From: Rhizobium sophorae
GTDB taxonomy: Bacteria > Pseudomonadota > Alphaproteobacteria > Rhizobiales > Rhizobiaceae
Assembly (NCBI RefSeq): GCF_013087515.1
Contig: NZ_JABFCN010000034.1
Span: 186,001 to 250,000, forward strand
Direction of reading: 5' to 3'
DNA length: 64,000 nt
Part shown: positions 25,631 through 34,432 of the stretch, in pieces
Layout: every line of letters begins with the position of its first letter
Numbering within the stretch: the first letter of the stretch is position 1
Notes under the pieces: generated by a model
Databases searched by the model: none
Seen by the model: the letters and a program-made list of their open reading frames with translations, nothing else
What the model was told of the DNA's origin: nothing
Translations under genes and position numbers: made by a program

Positions 25631-26634
25631 CACCGGCGCCTTTCCGTTGAAGCGATAAATGCATCGAGTTCCTGCCGAGTGCCGGCGCCCTCCATCGGAC
25701 CGAGGACCGTCACGTTGCGGGCGCCGGCGGCCGAAGCATAGGTCAGAGCTTGCTGCGGAGACATTCCGAGCCGCCGACAGGTGAGATAAGCACCGCCGAA
25801 GCAGTCGCCGGCGCCGGTGGGATCGACCTCTTCAACGACAAATGCCGGAGCGTCGATGCGGTCTCCTTGACTGCCAAAATAGGTCGCGCCCTCGGCGCCG
25901 CGCTTCAGCACGATCTCCTTGACGCCCATCTCGAACAAGCGGCGGGTCGCGTCTGCCTCCCCTTCGACACCTGCGGCACGCCCAAGCTCCTCTCCGGACG
26001 GCAGAAGCAGATCGGCGGCAGCGACAAGCTCGGAAAAGCGGTGCTCGGTATCCTCGTCCAGCTTCAATTCCTTGCGAATGTTCGGATCCACCGAGAGCGT
26101 TCCCCCGCGCGCCTTGACGATGTCGACCGCCCTGTCGATCACCGCGCGCGCACTGGCGACCGATAGGGCCGAACCCATCACGTGAAGATGGCCGCTCCGA
26201 TTGATGAGATCGGCGACGGTTTGAGACCAGCCGAAGCGTGCGGCAGCGGACTTGGCGATGTTGTAGACGAAATCGCGGGAGCCATCCTTGCGGTAGCGGA
26301 CAAAGGCGCTTCCCGTGGGATAGTCCGGATCGATCGAGATCGTCGAAACATCGACGCCGTCGCGTTTGAGGCGATCGGTATTGACACGACCGAAATCATC
26401 ATCGCCGACGGCGCCCACCATTGCGGCCTTGCCGCCCAGGCGCCCGCATTGCGAGATGAAGATCGCCGGCGCTCCGCTCGCGAACGGGCCGACAAGCGGC
26501 TGAGCTTTAAGAAACCCCTCACCGACCGTCGTGGCGACGATCTCGACGAGGATCTCCCCTACGCAAACCGTGGGACCGAGCGGGTCCGGAGCCAGTACTG
26601 AAGTCATTTGCAATCCGCTTTCGATAGTTGTCAT
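25630..26634 (-). CDS. PfkB-family sugar kinase
   Basis: A 334-residue ribokinase-type kinase with the N-terminal VCVGEILVEIVATTVG, GRLGGKAAMVGAVGDDDFG and the C-terminal VDPTGAGDCFGGAYLTCR. Start at 26634 overlaps the ROK stop (ATGA). Followed directly by the GatZ-like gene, it would make a ketose 6-phosphate (for example D-tagatose 6-phosphate) that GatZ could epimerise to fructose 6-phosphate. This assignment of substrate is inference from the pair. Confidence 0.87.
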   Translation of the reverse strand: MTTIESGLQMTSVLAPDPLGPTVCVGEILVEIVATTVGEGFLKAQPLVGPFASGAPAIFISQCGRLGGKAAMVGAVGDDDFGRVNTDRLKRDGVDVSTISIDPDYPTGSAFVRYRKDGSRDFVYNIAKSAAARFGWSQTVADLINRSGHLHVMGSALSVASARAVIDRAVDIVKARGGTLSVDPNIRKELKLDEDTEHRFSELVAAADLLLPSGEELGRAAGVEGEADATRRLFEMGVKEIVLKRGAEGATYFGSQGDRIDAPAFVVEEVDPTGAGDCFGGAYLTCRRLGMSPQQALTYASAAGARNVTVLGPMEGAGTRQELDAFIASTERRR

Positions 26635-27860
26635 CAACTCGTCGCCGACTGGATGGGCGCACCGTCCTCGCCGCCGAACTCCTCGCTCTCCAATGACAGA
26701 AAGCGCTGGTGCAACATGCACGCCGCGCCGAAGGCGGAACCGAACTCCGCATCATCGTCCACGACGATCTCCGGCATGGGGAAAGGTATATTCTGGCCCT
26801 CCGACATGTGGACCGCCACGCGGGCGGCCACCATCGGGTAGAGAGATGCCACGGAGCCACCCAGCACGATCCTGTCCGGGTCGAGCAGACGACAGGCCTG
26901 CAGCAATGCGTATGCGAGATGGCGCGACCAGGTTTCGGCAATATTGACCGCGGCCGGGACACGGTCATGAACGTCGCCAAGGAATTCCTGCAGATCGACG
27001 TGCTTACGTCCAATAGCCTCGCGATACTGCCTGATCAGCACTTCGCGACCGATCAGCTGTTCAAACTTCTGACCGCCGCTTCCCGGTACCAGGGTGTGGC
27101 CGATTTCTCCCGCCAGGCCGTGGCCGCCCCGGAATAGCTTGCCATCGATCATGATGCCACCACCGACACCGGTTTCCATCAGCAGGAACAGGGTCACGCC
27201 TGAGACGCCGTGACGATAGCTGTCGCCGATCGCAAACGCGTTGGCGTCGTTTTCAACCGCGATCGGGACGGCAGCCGGGACGGCGGCCTGGAATGCCGAT
27301 TGGCCAATCTCCTTCAACGACACGTCTCGCCAGCCGATGATGGGTGCGAGAGTGACAATTCCGTTCGGCCGGATGTGGGCCGGCGCCGATATGCCGAGAC
27401 CCTTGCACCGTCCGATCATCCCCTTCGTCATCTCGCCGACAATGAGCTCGACGCCCTGCGCTACGGCCTCCTCCACCGTCGAAGACGGCGTGTCGAACGC
27501 GATTTTCCGACATGCCCGGACCTCGGCGGAGAGATCGACAACTGCAGCCGATATATGTTCGACGCCAATCTCTATCCCAACGAAGAAAGCGGCATCGGGT
27601 ACCAGTTCGAGCATGATGCCCGGACGACCGGCACGGGAATGCTCCAGGCGCTGCTTGCCGCTCTCGTCCGACTCCTGAACGAATCCACCTTCCGTCAGCT
27701 CGGCGACGATCTCTCCCGAGGACGAGCGATTCATCCCGAGCTTCCGGGCGAGATCCGCCCGGCTGAGGCTTCGGTGGGCATAGATCGTCTGTAAGGCGGC
27801 GACGATATTGTTCTGTCGGATCCTGCGCGGCGAACTTCCGATGGAGACGGTGTCGTTCAT
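26634..27860 (-). CDS. ROK-family transcriptional repressor
   Basis: A 408-residue ROK protein. Residues about 10-65 form a winged helix-turn-helix (LSRADLARKLGMNRSSSGEI); the rest is the ROK sugar-binding domain with METGVGGGIMIDGKLFRGGHG and LAGEIGHTL. The cysteine-rich zinc motif of ROK kinases is not evident, as in several ROK regulators. It is expected to control the divergent ABC importer and this operon; a 12-base direct repeat in the divergent promoter (28868-29031) is a candidate binding site. Confidence 0.88.
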   Translation of the reverse strand: MNDTVSIGSSPRRIRQNNIVAALQTIYAHRSLSRADLARKLGMNRSSSGEIVAELTEGGFVQESDESGKQRLEHSRAGRPGIMLELVPDAAFFVGIEIGVEHISAAVVDLSAEVRACRKIAFDTPSSTVEEAVAQGVELIVGEMTKGMIGRCKGLGISAPAHIRPNGIVTLAPIIGWRDVSLKEIGQSAFQAAVPAAVPIAVENDANAFAIGDSYRHGVSGVTLFLLMETGVGGGIMIDGKLFRGGHGLAGEIGHTLVPGSGGQKFEQLIGREVLIRQYREAIGRKHVDLQEFLGDVHDRVPAAVNIAETWSRHLAYALLQACRLLDPDRIVLGGSVASLYPMVAARVAVHMSEGQNIPFPMPEIVVDDDAEFGSAFGAACMLHQRFLSLESEEFGGEDGAPIQSATS

Positions 27861-27922
27861 ATTTCAATTCCCTTCAGTCGGCCCAACCCTTACACGACTG
27901 GAACAGGCTGTCAGAAGGATAA

Positions 27923-28807
27923 TCAGGGCCGCGCGTTTGTGGCGCGGCGGCGCTTGGCCTCGTCATATTTCAGCTCGATATAGCGCTTCGCGTGCGCCGC
28001 AAGCGGATCATTATCCTCCCAGGTGTCGCGCCAGATCGCGCAGGCGAGCGACAGGCCCTCGTCCACGACCGTCGTCGAGAAGCTTTCGAACACGATGTCG
28101 CGCTTGTAGTCTATGTCGAGCAGAGCGTCGAAGATCAGATCGAAGTTGATGACGCCGTCGCCGAGGTAACCGCGGTTGCTCTCGCCGATGTGGAAGTAGC
28201 CGATCTTGTCGCCGGCCAGGCGGATCGCGGCGGCTGGATTGGCTTCCTCGATGTTCATATGGAATGTGTCGAGGTGGAGGCGGACATGCTCCGACCCCGT
28301 CTCGGCGATGAACTTCAGCCCCTGCGCCGTGGTATTCAGCAGGTTCGTCTCGAACCGGTTGACAACCTCCAGCACGAGATCGACGTTCGCCTGCCTGGCG
28401 ACTTCGGCGGTCGCGGCGATCGCGGCGACGCTGTTGTCCCAGCCCTTCTTCGTCGGCTGGCGATTGTACTTGGTGTGCGCGGAATAGAGAATCCCGCCAA
28501 GCTTGTTGCCGCCGATATCACGGACCGCACGAATGGCGTCGGCCAGCGTCTGCTTGCCGGCTAACACCGCAGAGGTATCCTCGCTCGATACGTCTTTGTC
28601 GAGCGGCAGACCCATCGTCACGCCAATCTCCACGTCAAGCGATTGCGCAAGCTTTGCCAGTCGATCGAGATTGAATTTCTCAGGACGCAGATAGGCAAAT
28701 TCGATGGTGCGATATCCGTGTTCGGCCGTCTTGTTGAGGGCCATTTCCAGCCCTTCCTGCGTTTGGCCGCCTGTCCATACAAATGAATGGATACCCAATC
28801 GACGCAT
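27923..28807 (-). CDS. Sugar phosphate isomerase/epimerase (xylose-isomerase-like TIM barrel)
   Basis: A 294-residue AP-endonuclease-2/IolE-type TIM barrel. It has metal-site stretches VLEVVNRFETN, LHLDTFHMNIEE and YFHIGESNRGYLG, close to the pattern of D-tagatose 3-epimerase-family ketose epimerases. The start at 28807 follows GGAGGAAAAGGC. It is the first gene of the operon and faces the importer operon across a shared 297-base promoter region. A ketose C3 epimerase function is likely, but the sugar is not known. Confidence 0.82.
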   Translation of the reverse strand: MRRLGIHSFVWTGGQTQEGLEMALNKTAEHGYRTIEFAYLRPEKFNLDRLAKLAQSLDVEIGVTMGLPLDKDVSSEDTSAVLAGKQTLADAIRAVRDIGGNKLGGILYSAHTKYNRQPTKKGWDNSVAAIAATAEVARQANVDLVLEVVNRFETNLLNTTAQGLKFIAETGSEHVRLHLDTFHMNIEEANPAAAIRLAGDKIGYFHIGESNRGYLGDGVINFDLIFDALLDIDYKRDIVFESFSTTVVDEGLSLACAIWRDTWEDNDPLAAHAKRYIELKYDEAKRRRATNARP

Positions 28808-28867
28808 AGCCTTTTCCTCCAAAAAATGCCTTTGGTTGCGCACAGTGCTATGCCATTTAGTTTGGCA

Positions 28868-29031
28868 AGACAACAAATAATTTTAGCTGTAAGTTTTTTG
28901 CTGCTTTGCAAAATTACCTTGCAACGCAATATTTTAAGACTTTCACCGCTTCATTCCGTCCTTTGCCGGAAATTAGTTTCTGCAAAAATCAAAGGGATAG
29001 GTCCACGATTTGCATGTTTAGACAACAAATA
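28868..29031. promoter_or_regulatory. Divergent promoter region with a 12-base direct repeat
   Basis: The AT-rich gap between the epimerase gene and the importer operon contains AGACAACAAATA at 28868-28879 and again at 29020-29031. Each copy lies close to one of the two divergent genes. A-rich motifs like this are typical of ROK-repressor sites, so I propose it as the operator of the ROK regulator. Nothing else in the 297-base gap looks coding. Confidence 0.4.
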
Positions 29032-29104
29032 TTGCGTCAGTGGTTTTTTTGGCCTACACAAAAGGCCGGCGAAATGATCTCGCTGCACTTTGGGAGGATT
29101 GAAA

Positions 29105-30538
29105 ATGAATTATGCTTTGAAGGCTAGCGCGCTTGCGCTGACGCTCAGCCTCGCCACTACCGCTTCGCCTGCCTGGGCTGATTTCTGGTCCGACGCCGGC
29201 GCCAAATTCAAGGGCGTGACACTGCACGGCGTCACCGAAAGCACCCCGCCCTCGAACTACATCAGGAACGTGCTCGCTCCTGAATTCGAAAAGAAGACCG
29301 GCATCAAGGTCGACATCGAGACGACGTCCTGGGATCAGATGTACGACAAGGCCATCAAGGACATGGAAGCCAAGACCGGCATCTATGACATGGTCTATAT
29401 CGAGCAGGACATCATCTACTCCTATCTCGCCAGGAATTTCCTCGTCGACATCACGAAGACGCTGAAGGACCAGCCGGATCTGAAGGCGCCGACCTACGAC
29501 GACGCCAACTTCACCAGCTTTGCCGACTACTTCAAGGACTCGAGCGGCGATCTCTTCGGCGTTCCGATGGAAGCCTTCCTGAAGGCCTATCTCTATCGCA
29601 AGGACCTCTTCGACGATCCGAAGATCAAGGAAGCCTTCAAGAAGGAAACCGGTAAGGACCTGAAGCCCGCGACCACACACGCGGAATACACCGAGATCGC
29701 CGAATTCTTCACGAAGTACGGCAAGGACAACGGCATGGAGCTCTGGGGCACGACCGCTCAGGCACATACAGGCCATCCGGCGTCCTGGTATGAATTCTTC
29801 GAGTCCATCGCGCCAACCTTCGGCGTCTACAATTGGGGCATCGACGCCAAGAACAACTATGCGGCGACGGTCGAACATGGCGGAGCAATGAACGGCGACA
29901 AGGCGAAGGCTGCGTTGAAGTACTGGCTGCACCTGCGCGACATCGCTCCTCCGGAATCGACGCAGTCAACCTGGACGGAAACCGCGACGACCTTCGCCGC
30001 AGGCCGTGTCGCCCAGGGACTGATCTACGGTGAGAATGCCGCATGGATCGCAAGCGACCCGGCGCAGTCGAAGGTGGTCGGCCAGGTCGGTTTCGCTCTG
30101 CCGCCGCTCGAGCCGGGCGTGCTGGACGACGCGAAAGCCGGAAAGGGTTATATCGGCTACTACGATGGCGGCGCCTTCGGCGTGCCGGTCACCTCCAAGA
30201 ACAAGGAAGCGTCACTGCTGTTCCTCGAATTCATCGGTCAGAACGAAGTGCAGCCCGATTGGGCGATCGCCGCACCGCGCATCACCAATACGGCGACGTT
30301 CGACGATCCGAAAGTGAAGGAGATGGACACCAAACTCGGCGGCTTCTACACGATGCTGAAGGACGACGGCAAGCTCTTCGCCGGCGCTCCTCCCTACCCC
30401 TTCCATGCTCAGGTGCGCGAAGCGACCGCTCCCATCTTCTACGACATCCTGACCGGCAAGATCGGGCCTGATGAAGGCCTCGACCAGATGGCGGCAAAGG
30501 CCGAAGAGGAGCTCACCTCGCTCGGCTATCGCAAATAA
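29105..30538 (+). CDS. ABC transporter substrate-binding protein (family 1)
   Basis: A 477-residue periplasmic binding protein with a clear signal peptide (LALTLSLATTASPAWA, cleavage before DFWSD). The rest matches family 1 carbohydrate-binding proteins (VLAPEFEKKTGIKVDIETTS, YDMVYIEQDI, GVPMEAFLKAYLYRKDLFDD, GAFGVPVTSKNKEASLLFLEF). It would deliver the polyol or sugar to the permeases encoded next. The ATG at 29105 follows GGGAGGATTGAAA. A strong stem-loop after the gene probably lowers expression of the downstream genes relative to this one. Confidence 0.92.
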   Translation: MNYALKASALALTLSLATTASPAWADFWSDAGAKFKGVTLHGVTESTPPSNYIRNVLAPEFEKKTGIKVDIETTSWDQMYDKAIKDMEAKTGIYDMVYIEQDIIYSYLARNFLVDITKTLKDQPDLKAPTYDDANFTSFADYFKDSSGDLFGVPMEAFLKAYLYRKDLFDDPKIKEAFKKETGKDLKPATTHAEYTEIAEFFTKYGKDNGMELWGTTAQAHTGHPASWYEFFESIAPTFGVYNWGIDAKNNYAATVEHGGAMNGDKAKAALKYWLHLRDIAPPESTQSTWTETATTFAAGRVAQGLIYGENAAWIASDPAQSKVVGQVGFALPPLEPGVLDDAKAGKGYIGYYDGGAFGVPVTSKNKEASLLFLEFIGQNEVQPDWAIAAPRITNTATFDDPKVKEMDTKLGGFYTMLKDDGKLFAGAPPYPFHAQVREATAPIFYDILTGKIGPDEGLDQMAAKAEEELTSLGYRK

Positions 30539-30553
30539 AACATCCTCCCCAAC

Positions 30554-30579
30554 TGACGGGTCGTTCCGACGACCCGTCA
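30554..30579 (+). terminator. Stem-loop between binding-protein and permease genes
   Basis: TGACGGGTCG and CGACCCGTCA form a perfect 10-base stem around a six-base loop, followed by TCTTTTC. The U-run is weak, so it is more likely a partial terminator or a 3'-end stabiliser of the binding-protein mRNA than a full stop. This is the usual arrangement where the binding protein is made in excess. Confidence 0.65.
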
Positions 30580-30635
30580 TCTTTTCGCTCCCTGATGGAG
30601 CGGACGTCCACATAGTGTTCAATGGGGGATAGGCG

Positions 30636-31511
30636 ATGCATTCGCAGAAGCTCGGGTGGCTGTTGCTGTCACCGACCATAGTGATCCTCGGACTGTTCGG
30701 GATATTTCCATTCATCTATGTCCTCTGGGTCTCTTTCCATTCATGGAACCCGTTCGCGGCCAATCCGGGCATGATCTTCAACTGGGCTGAGAACTATCGG
30801 CGGCTCGTCTTCGATCCGCAGTTCCTGGCATCGCTCGGCATAACCCTGACATTCGTCTTCTTCGCGGTCGTGTCGGAGCTGGTCCTCGGCTACATCCTCG
30901 CCCAGGCGCTGCTCAAGGACTTTCCCGGAAAAGCGGTGTTTCGCACGATCCACACTCTGCCGCTGATCATGGCGCCAATCATTGTCGGCTCCGTCTGGAA
31001 GCTGATGACCACCCCATCCATCGGCATCATTCCCTATCTCCTCAGGAGCTGGTTCGGCTACGATCTGAATATCGGCCAGAGCGCCGTTGCGGCCTTCACC
31101 GTCACGGTCATCATGGACATCTGGCACTGGACGCCGCTCGTCACCCTCTCGCTGATCGCCGCACTCGTCTCGCTTCCATCAGACCCTTTCGAGCAGGCGC
31201 AGATCGACGGCGCCGGCAAGAGCCAGATCTTCTGGCACATCACGCTCCCCCTGATCCGCCCGGCCCTGCTCGCCACGGTGTTCATCAGGCTGATGGATGC
31301 ACTGCGCACCGTCGACGAAGTCCTGATGCTGACCGGCGGCGGTCCGGGTTCTTCGACGCGCTACATCGGCGTCCATATCTTCAGGGAAGTCTTTCCCAAG
31401 ACGAACTACGGCTACGGTTCGGCGATCTCCGTCATCGTCCTCTATCTCACCATCGTCGTCTGCTGGCTGCTCTATGTCGGCTTGATTGCACCCCGCGTGA
31501 AGAGAGGTTGA
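30636..31511 (+). CDS. ABC transporter permease (MalF type)
   Basis: A 291-residue inner-membrane permease with six hydrophobic segments. The cytoplasmic EAA loop is visible as ALVSLPSDPFEQAQIDGAGKSQIFWHITLPLIRP, where the ATPase docks. It pairs with the next permease to form the transport channel. Translation starts after GGGGGATAGGCG. No sign of damage. Confidence 0.93.
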   Translation: MHSQKLGWLLLSPTIVILGLFGIFPFIYVLWVSFHSWNPFAANPGMIFNWAENYRRLVFDPQFLASLGITLTFVFFAVVSELVLGYILAQALLKDFPGKAVFRTIHTLPLIMAPIIVGSVWKLMTTPSIGIIPYLLRSWFGYDLNIGQSAVAAFTVTVIMDIWHWTPLVTLSLIAALVSLPSDPFEQAQIDGAGKSQIFWHITLPLIRPALLATVFIRLMDALRTVDEVLMLTGGGPGSSTRYIGVHIFREVFPKTNYGYGSAISVIVLYLTIVVCWLLYVGLIAPRVKRG

Positions 31512-31515
31512 AGCG

Positions 31516-32352
31516 ATGAAGACCAAAAGTCCCTGGCTTCCGGTCCTCCTGTGGACGTTGATAAGCTTCGTCACCCTATTCCCGATCTATTGGCTCTTCG
31601 TCATATCGGTGAAACAGCCCTTCGACCTGTTTTCGACACCCGATGTTATTCTCCGGAGCTTCTTCTGGAAGAATTACCAGGACGTGCTGACCAATCCGAC
31701 CTTGCGCGGATACATGCTCAACTCGCTGATCATTTCGTCGGGCAACGCGCTGCTCGTCACCACGCTCGGCTTCCTTGCCTGCTATGCCCTGACGCGCTTC
31801 GACCTCGCCGGCAAGGAAAGCATCTTCTTCTGGACGATTACCAACCGCATGGCGCCGCCGGCGGTCTTCCTCCTGCCGCTTTTCCTGCTTTTGACGCAGG
31901 TCTACAGGATCGGCGACTTCTCGCTCGCCGATTCCAAGCTGGGCATGATCCTGGTCTATTGCTCCTTCAACCTTCCCTTCGCCATCTGGACGCTGCGCCC
32001 GACCGTGGAAGGCATTCCGAAGGAATTGGACGAGGCGGCCTATATGGATGGTGCGAGCCCATGGACCGTCCTCTATGATATCATCTTTCCATTGGCACGG
32101 CCCGGACTTGCAGTGACGCTGATCCTGACCTGGGTGTTTGCGTGGAACGAATACCTGCTGGCGGCGACGCTCACCAACTTCCATGCGCGGACACTCACCA
32201 CCGGCCTGTCGGAATATGTGACGACGACGGGGACGGCCTGGGGCATCATGGCCGCGATCTCCATGCTGACATTGGTTCCGGCGCTCATCGTCTTTTCGGT
32301 GGTCCAGCGTCACATCGTCGCCGGCCTGACCTTCGGCGCCGTGAAAGGATGA
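31516..32352 (+). CDS. ABC transporter permease (MalG type)
   Basis: A 278-residue permease with six hydrophobic segments and the EAA loop EGIPKELDEAAYMDGASPWTVLYDIIFPLARPG. It is the MalG-type half of the importer and starts four bases after the first permease. The C-terminal VQRHIVAGLTFGAVKG is the usual ending of carbohydrate permeases of this group. Confidence 0.93.
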   Translation: MKTKSPWLPVLLWTLISFVTLFPIYWLFVISVKQPFDLFSTPDVILRSFFWKNYQDVLTNPTLRGYMLNSLIISSGNALLVTTLGFLACYALTRFDLAGKESIFFWTITNRMAPPAVFLLPLFLLLTQVYRIGDFSLADSKLGMILVYCSFNLPFAIWTLRPTVEGIPKELDEAAYMDGASPWTVLYDIIFPLARPGLAVTLILTWVFAWNEYLLAATLTNFHARTLTTGLSEYVTTTGTAWGIMAAISMLTLVPALIVFSVVQRHIVAGLTFGAVKG

Positions 32353-32356
32353 AACG

Positions 32357-32563
32357 ATGACGTCTCAATCAGGAAATAACGAACCCAAGCCGGGGTTTCT
32401 GCCGATCGAAACGAACTGGTTCGACCGGCTCTTCATTTCGATCGTGATCTGGGTCGCGCTCTCGCTGTTCTGGATGCGGTTCATCGAGCCGTTCGGGCTT
32501 TCGGTATGGTTCGCGGCGGCGATCTCGGCAGTCCTTGGCGCCTACATCGTCTGGAAGGGATGA
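32357..32563 (+). CDS. Small membrane protein of the ABC importer operon
   Basis: A 68-residue protein with a soluble N-terminus (MTSQSGNNEPKPGFLPIETNW) and two hydrophobic segments (about residues 28-42 and 49-66). It starts four bases after the MalG-type permease and is on the same strand as all importer genes. Small membrane proteins like this (DUF2160-type) occur in some alphaproteobacterial polyol and glycerol importers; I cannot assign the family firmly. It may be an accessory subunit of the permease. Confidence 0.7.
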   Translation: MTSQSGNNEPKPGFLPIETNWFDRLFISIVIWVALSLFWMRFIEPFGLSVWFAAAISAVLGAYIVWKG

Positions 32564-32623
32564 GATGATGAATTCCGGCAACGACATCAAAACACACACT
32601 GCGCTGCTTTAGGGGGAACGACA

Positions 32624-33685
32624 TTGGCAAACGTACAGGTTAGCGACGTCACCAAGAAATATGGCTCTCTTCAAGTCATGCACGGCGTCAGCGTCGACAT
32701 CGAGGACGGCGAATTCGTCGTGCTGGTCGGTCCATCCGGCTGCGGCAAGTCCACCCTGCTCCGGATGATCGCCGGGCTGGAGACGGTCAGCAGCGGAGAC
32801 ATCCGGATCGGCAGCCGTGTTGTCACCAACGCTCCCCCGAAGGAGCGTGACATCGCGATGGTGTTTCAGAGCTACGCTCTCTATCCCCACAAGACGGTCG
32901 CCGAGAATATGGGCTTTCCGCTGAAGATGGCCAAGCGTCCGAAGGCGGAGATCGACGAAAAGGTCGGCAGGGCAGCCGAGATCCTCGACCTGACGCGTTA
33001 TCTCGACCGCTATCCGAAGCAACTGTCGGGCGGACAGCGTCAACGCGTGGCGATGGGCCGTGCCATCGTCCGCGATCCGCAGGTCTTCCTGTTCGACGAG
33101 CCATTGTCGAACCTCGACGCCAAGCTCCGCGTCACCATGCGCGTCGAGATCAAGGAGCTTCACCAGCGGCTGAAGACCACCACCGTCTACGTCACGCACG
33201 ATCAGATCGAGGCGATGACGATGGCCAACAAGATCGTGGTGATGCGCGATGGCAGGGTCGAGCAGATCGGCAAGCCTCTCGATCTCTATGACTTTCCGGT
33301 CAACCTTTTCGTCGCCGGCTTCATCGGCAGCCCATCGATGAACTTCCTTCATGGCCGCATAGCCACAAGCGACGGTAGGAAGATCGTCATCACCGACCAG
33401 GGCATCGCCCTTCCGATGGCGGATACAAATGCGGATGAAGGACGAGCCGTTACCTACGGCATCCGACCGGAGCACATCACGATCGGCGAAGAAGGCGTTC
33501 CGGTCGAAGTCTCGGTGTTCGAGCCCACGGGTTCGGAGACATTGATCTTCGGCCGCACGGGAGGTGTACCGATCGACGCCCTGATCCGCGAGCGTATCGA
33601 GGTCGACCCCGGACGGACGATGTACTTCCACATCGATCCCCGACGTGCGCATATCTTCGATCGGGAAACGGGCCAGAGACTTTAG
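32624..33685 (+). CDS. ABC transporter ATP-binding protein (UgpC/MalK type)
   Basis: A 353-residue importer ATPase: Walker A GPSGCGKST, signature LSGGQRQRVAMGRA, Walker B VFLFDEPLSNLDAKLR, H-loop VTHDQIEA, and a C-terminal TOBE-like regulatory domain from about residue 235. The start is a TTG at 32624, supported by AGGGGGAACGACA just upstream. It powers uptake through the two permeases. All catalytic motifs are intact. Confidence 0.93.
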   Translation: MANVQVSDVTKKYGSLQVMHGVSVDIEDGEFVVLVGPSGCGKSTLLRMIAGLETVSSGDIRIGSRVVTNAPPKERDIAMVFQSYALYPHKTVAENMGFPLKMAKRPKAEIDEKVGRAAEILDLTRYLDRYPKQLSGGQRQRVAMGRAIVRDPQVFLFDEPLSNLDAKLRVTMRVEIKELHQRLKTTTVYVTHDQIEAMTMANKIVVMRDGRVEQIGKPLDLYDFPVNLFVAGFIGSPSMNFLHGRIATSDGRKIVITDQGIALPMADTNADEGRAVTYGIRPEHITIGEEGVPVEVSVFEPTGSETLIFGRTGGVPIDALIRERIEVDPGRTMYFHIDPRRAHIFDRETGQRL

Positions 33686-33696
33686 GAGGACGATCC

Positions 33697-34422
33697 ATGG
33701 AGTTCAGAGGAAAGACGGTGATCGTGACCGGCGCCGGCAAAGGCATCGGACGCGAAATTGTAAGGATGCTCGTCGAACGGGGTGCGCAGATCGTTGCCCT
33801 GACCCGCAGCGGTGCCGACGTCGAAGCGCTACGAGGGGAATTCGGCTGCCGGGCAATCCAGGTCGATCTCGCAGACGCCGATGCGACCAGAGAGGCAGCG
33901 ATCGCCGCCCTTCCCGCAGATTTCCTTATCAACTGCGCCGGTACGACCGAGCTCCAGCCGTTCCTGGAGACAACCGTCGAAGCATTCGATCGTCTCGTTG
34001 CGGTCAACACGCGTGCTCCAATGATCGTCGCCCAGGAATATGCCCGCTCGCTGATCAAGGAGGACCGCAAGGGCGCCATCGTCAATGTCTCGTCGGTCGC
34101 GTCCTTCGTCGGCATCCCCGACCACGCTGCCTATTGTGCGTCGAAAGGTGGATTGGATGGCTTGACACGCGTCATGGCAAAGGAGCTCGCACCTCACGGC
34201 ATTCGCGCGAACGGCGTCCACCCAACGGTGACGTTGACGCCAATGGCGGTGAAGGCATGGAGCGATCCCGAGAAAGCCGCAGGGATGATGAAGCGAATTC
34301 CCGTCGGTCGTTTCGCTGAGCCGGCTGACATCGCCGAGGTTGTTCTTTTCCTGCTGTCCGATGAGGCTGCCATGGTGAACGGCATATCGATGCCGGTGGA
34401 CGGCGGCTATATGATTGCCTGA
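33697..34422 (+). CDS. SDR family oxidoreductase, xylulose-reductase-like
   Basis: A 241-residue short-chain dehydrogenase with TGAGKGIG, NCAG and active-site YCASK. The short length and VKAWSDPEKAAGMMKRIPVGRFAE resemble L-xylulose/carbonyl reductase-type members. It is the last gene of the importer operon, 11 bases after the ATPase with AGGAGGACGATCC as ribosome site. It is probably the first catabolic enzyme acting on the imported compound. Confidence 0.87.
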   Translation: MEFRGKTVIVTGAGKGIGREIVRMLVERGAQIVALTRSGADVEALRGEFGCRAIQVDLADADATREAAIAALPADFLINCAGTTELQPFLETTVEAFDRLVAVNTRAPMIVAQEYARSLIKEDRKGAIVNVSSVASFVGIPDHAAYCASKGGLDGLTRVMAKELAPHGIRANGVHPTVTLTPMAVKAWSDPEKAAGMMKRIPVGRFAEPADIAEVVLFLLSDEAAMVNGISMPVDGGYMIA

Positions 34423-34432
34423 AGTTCAGCAG

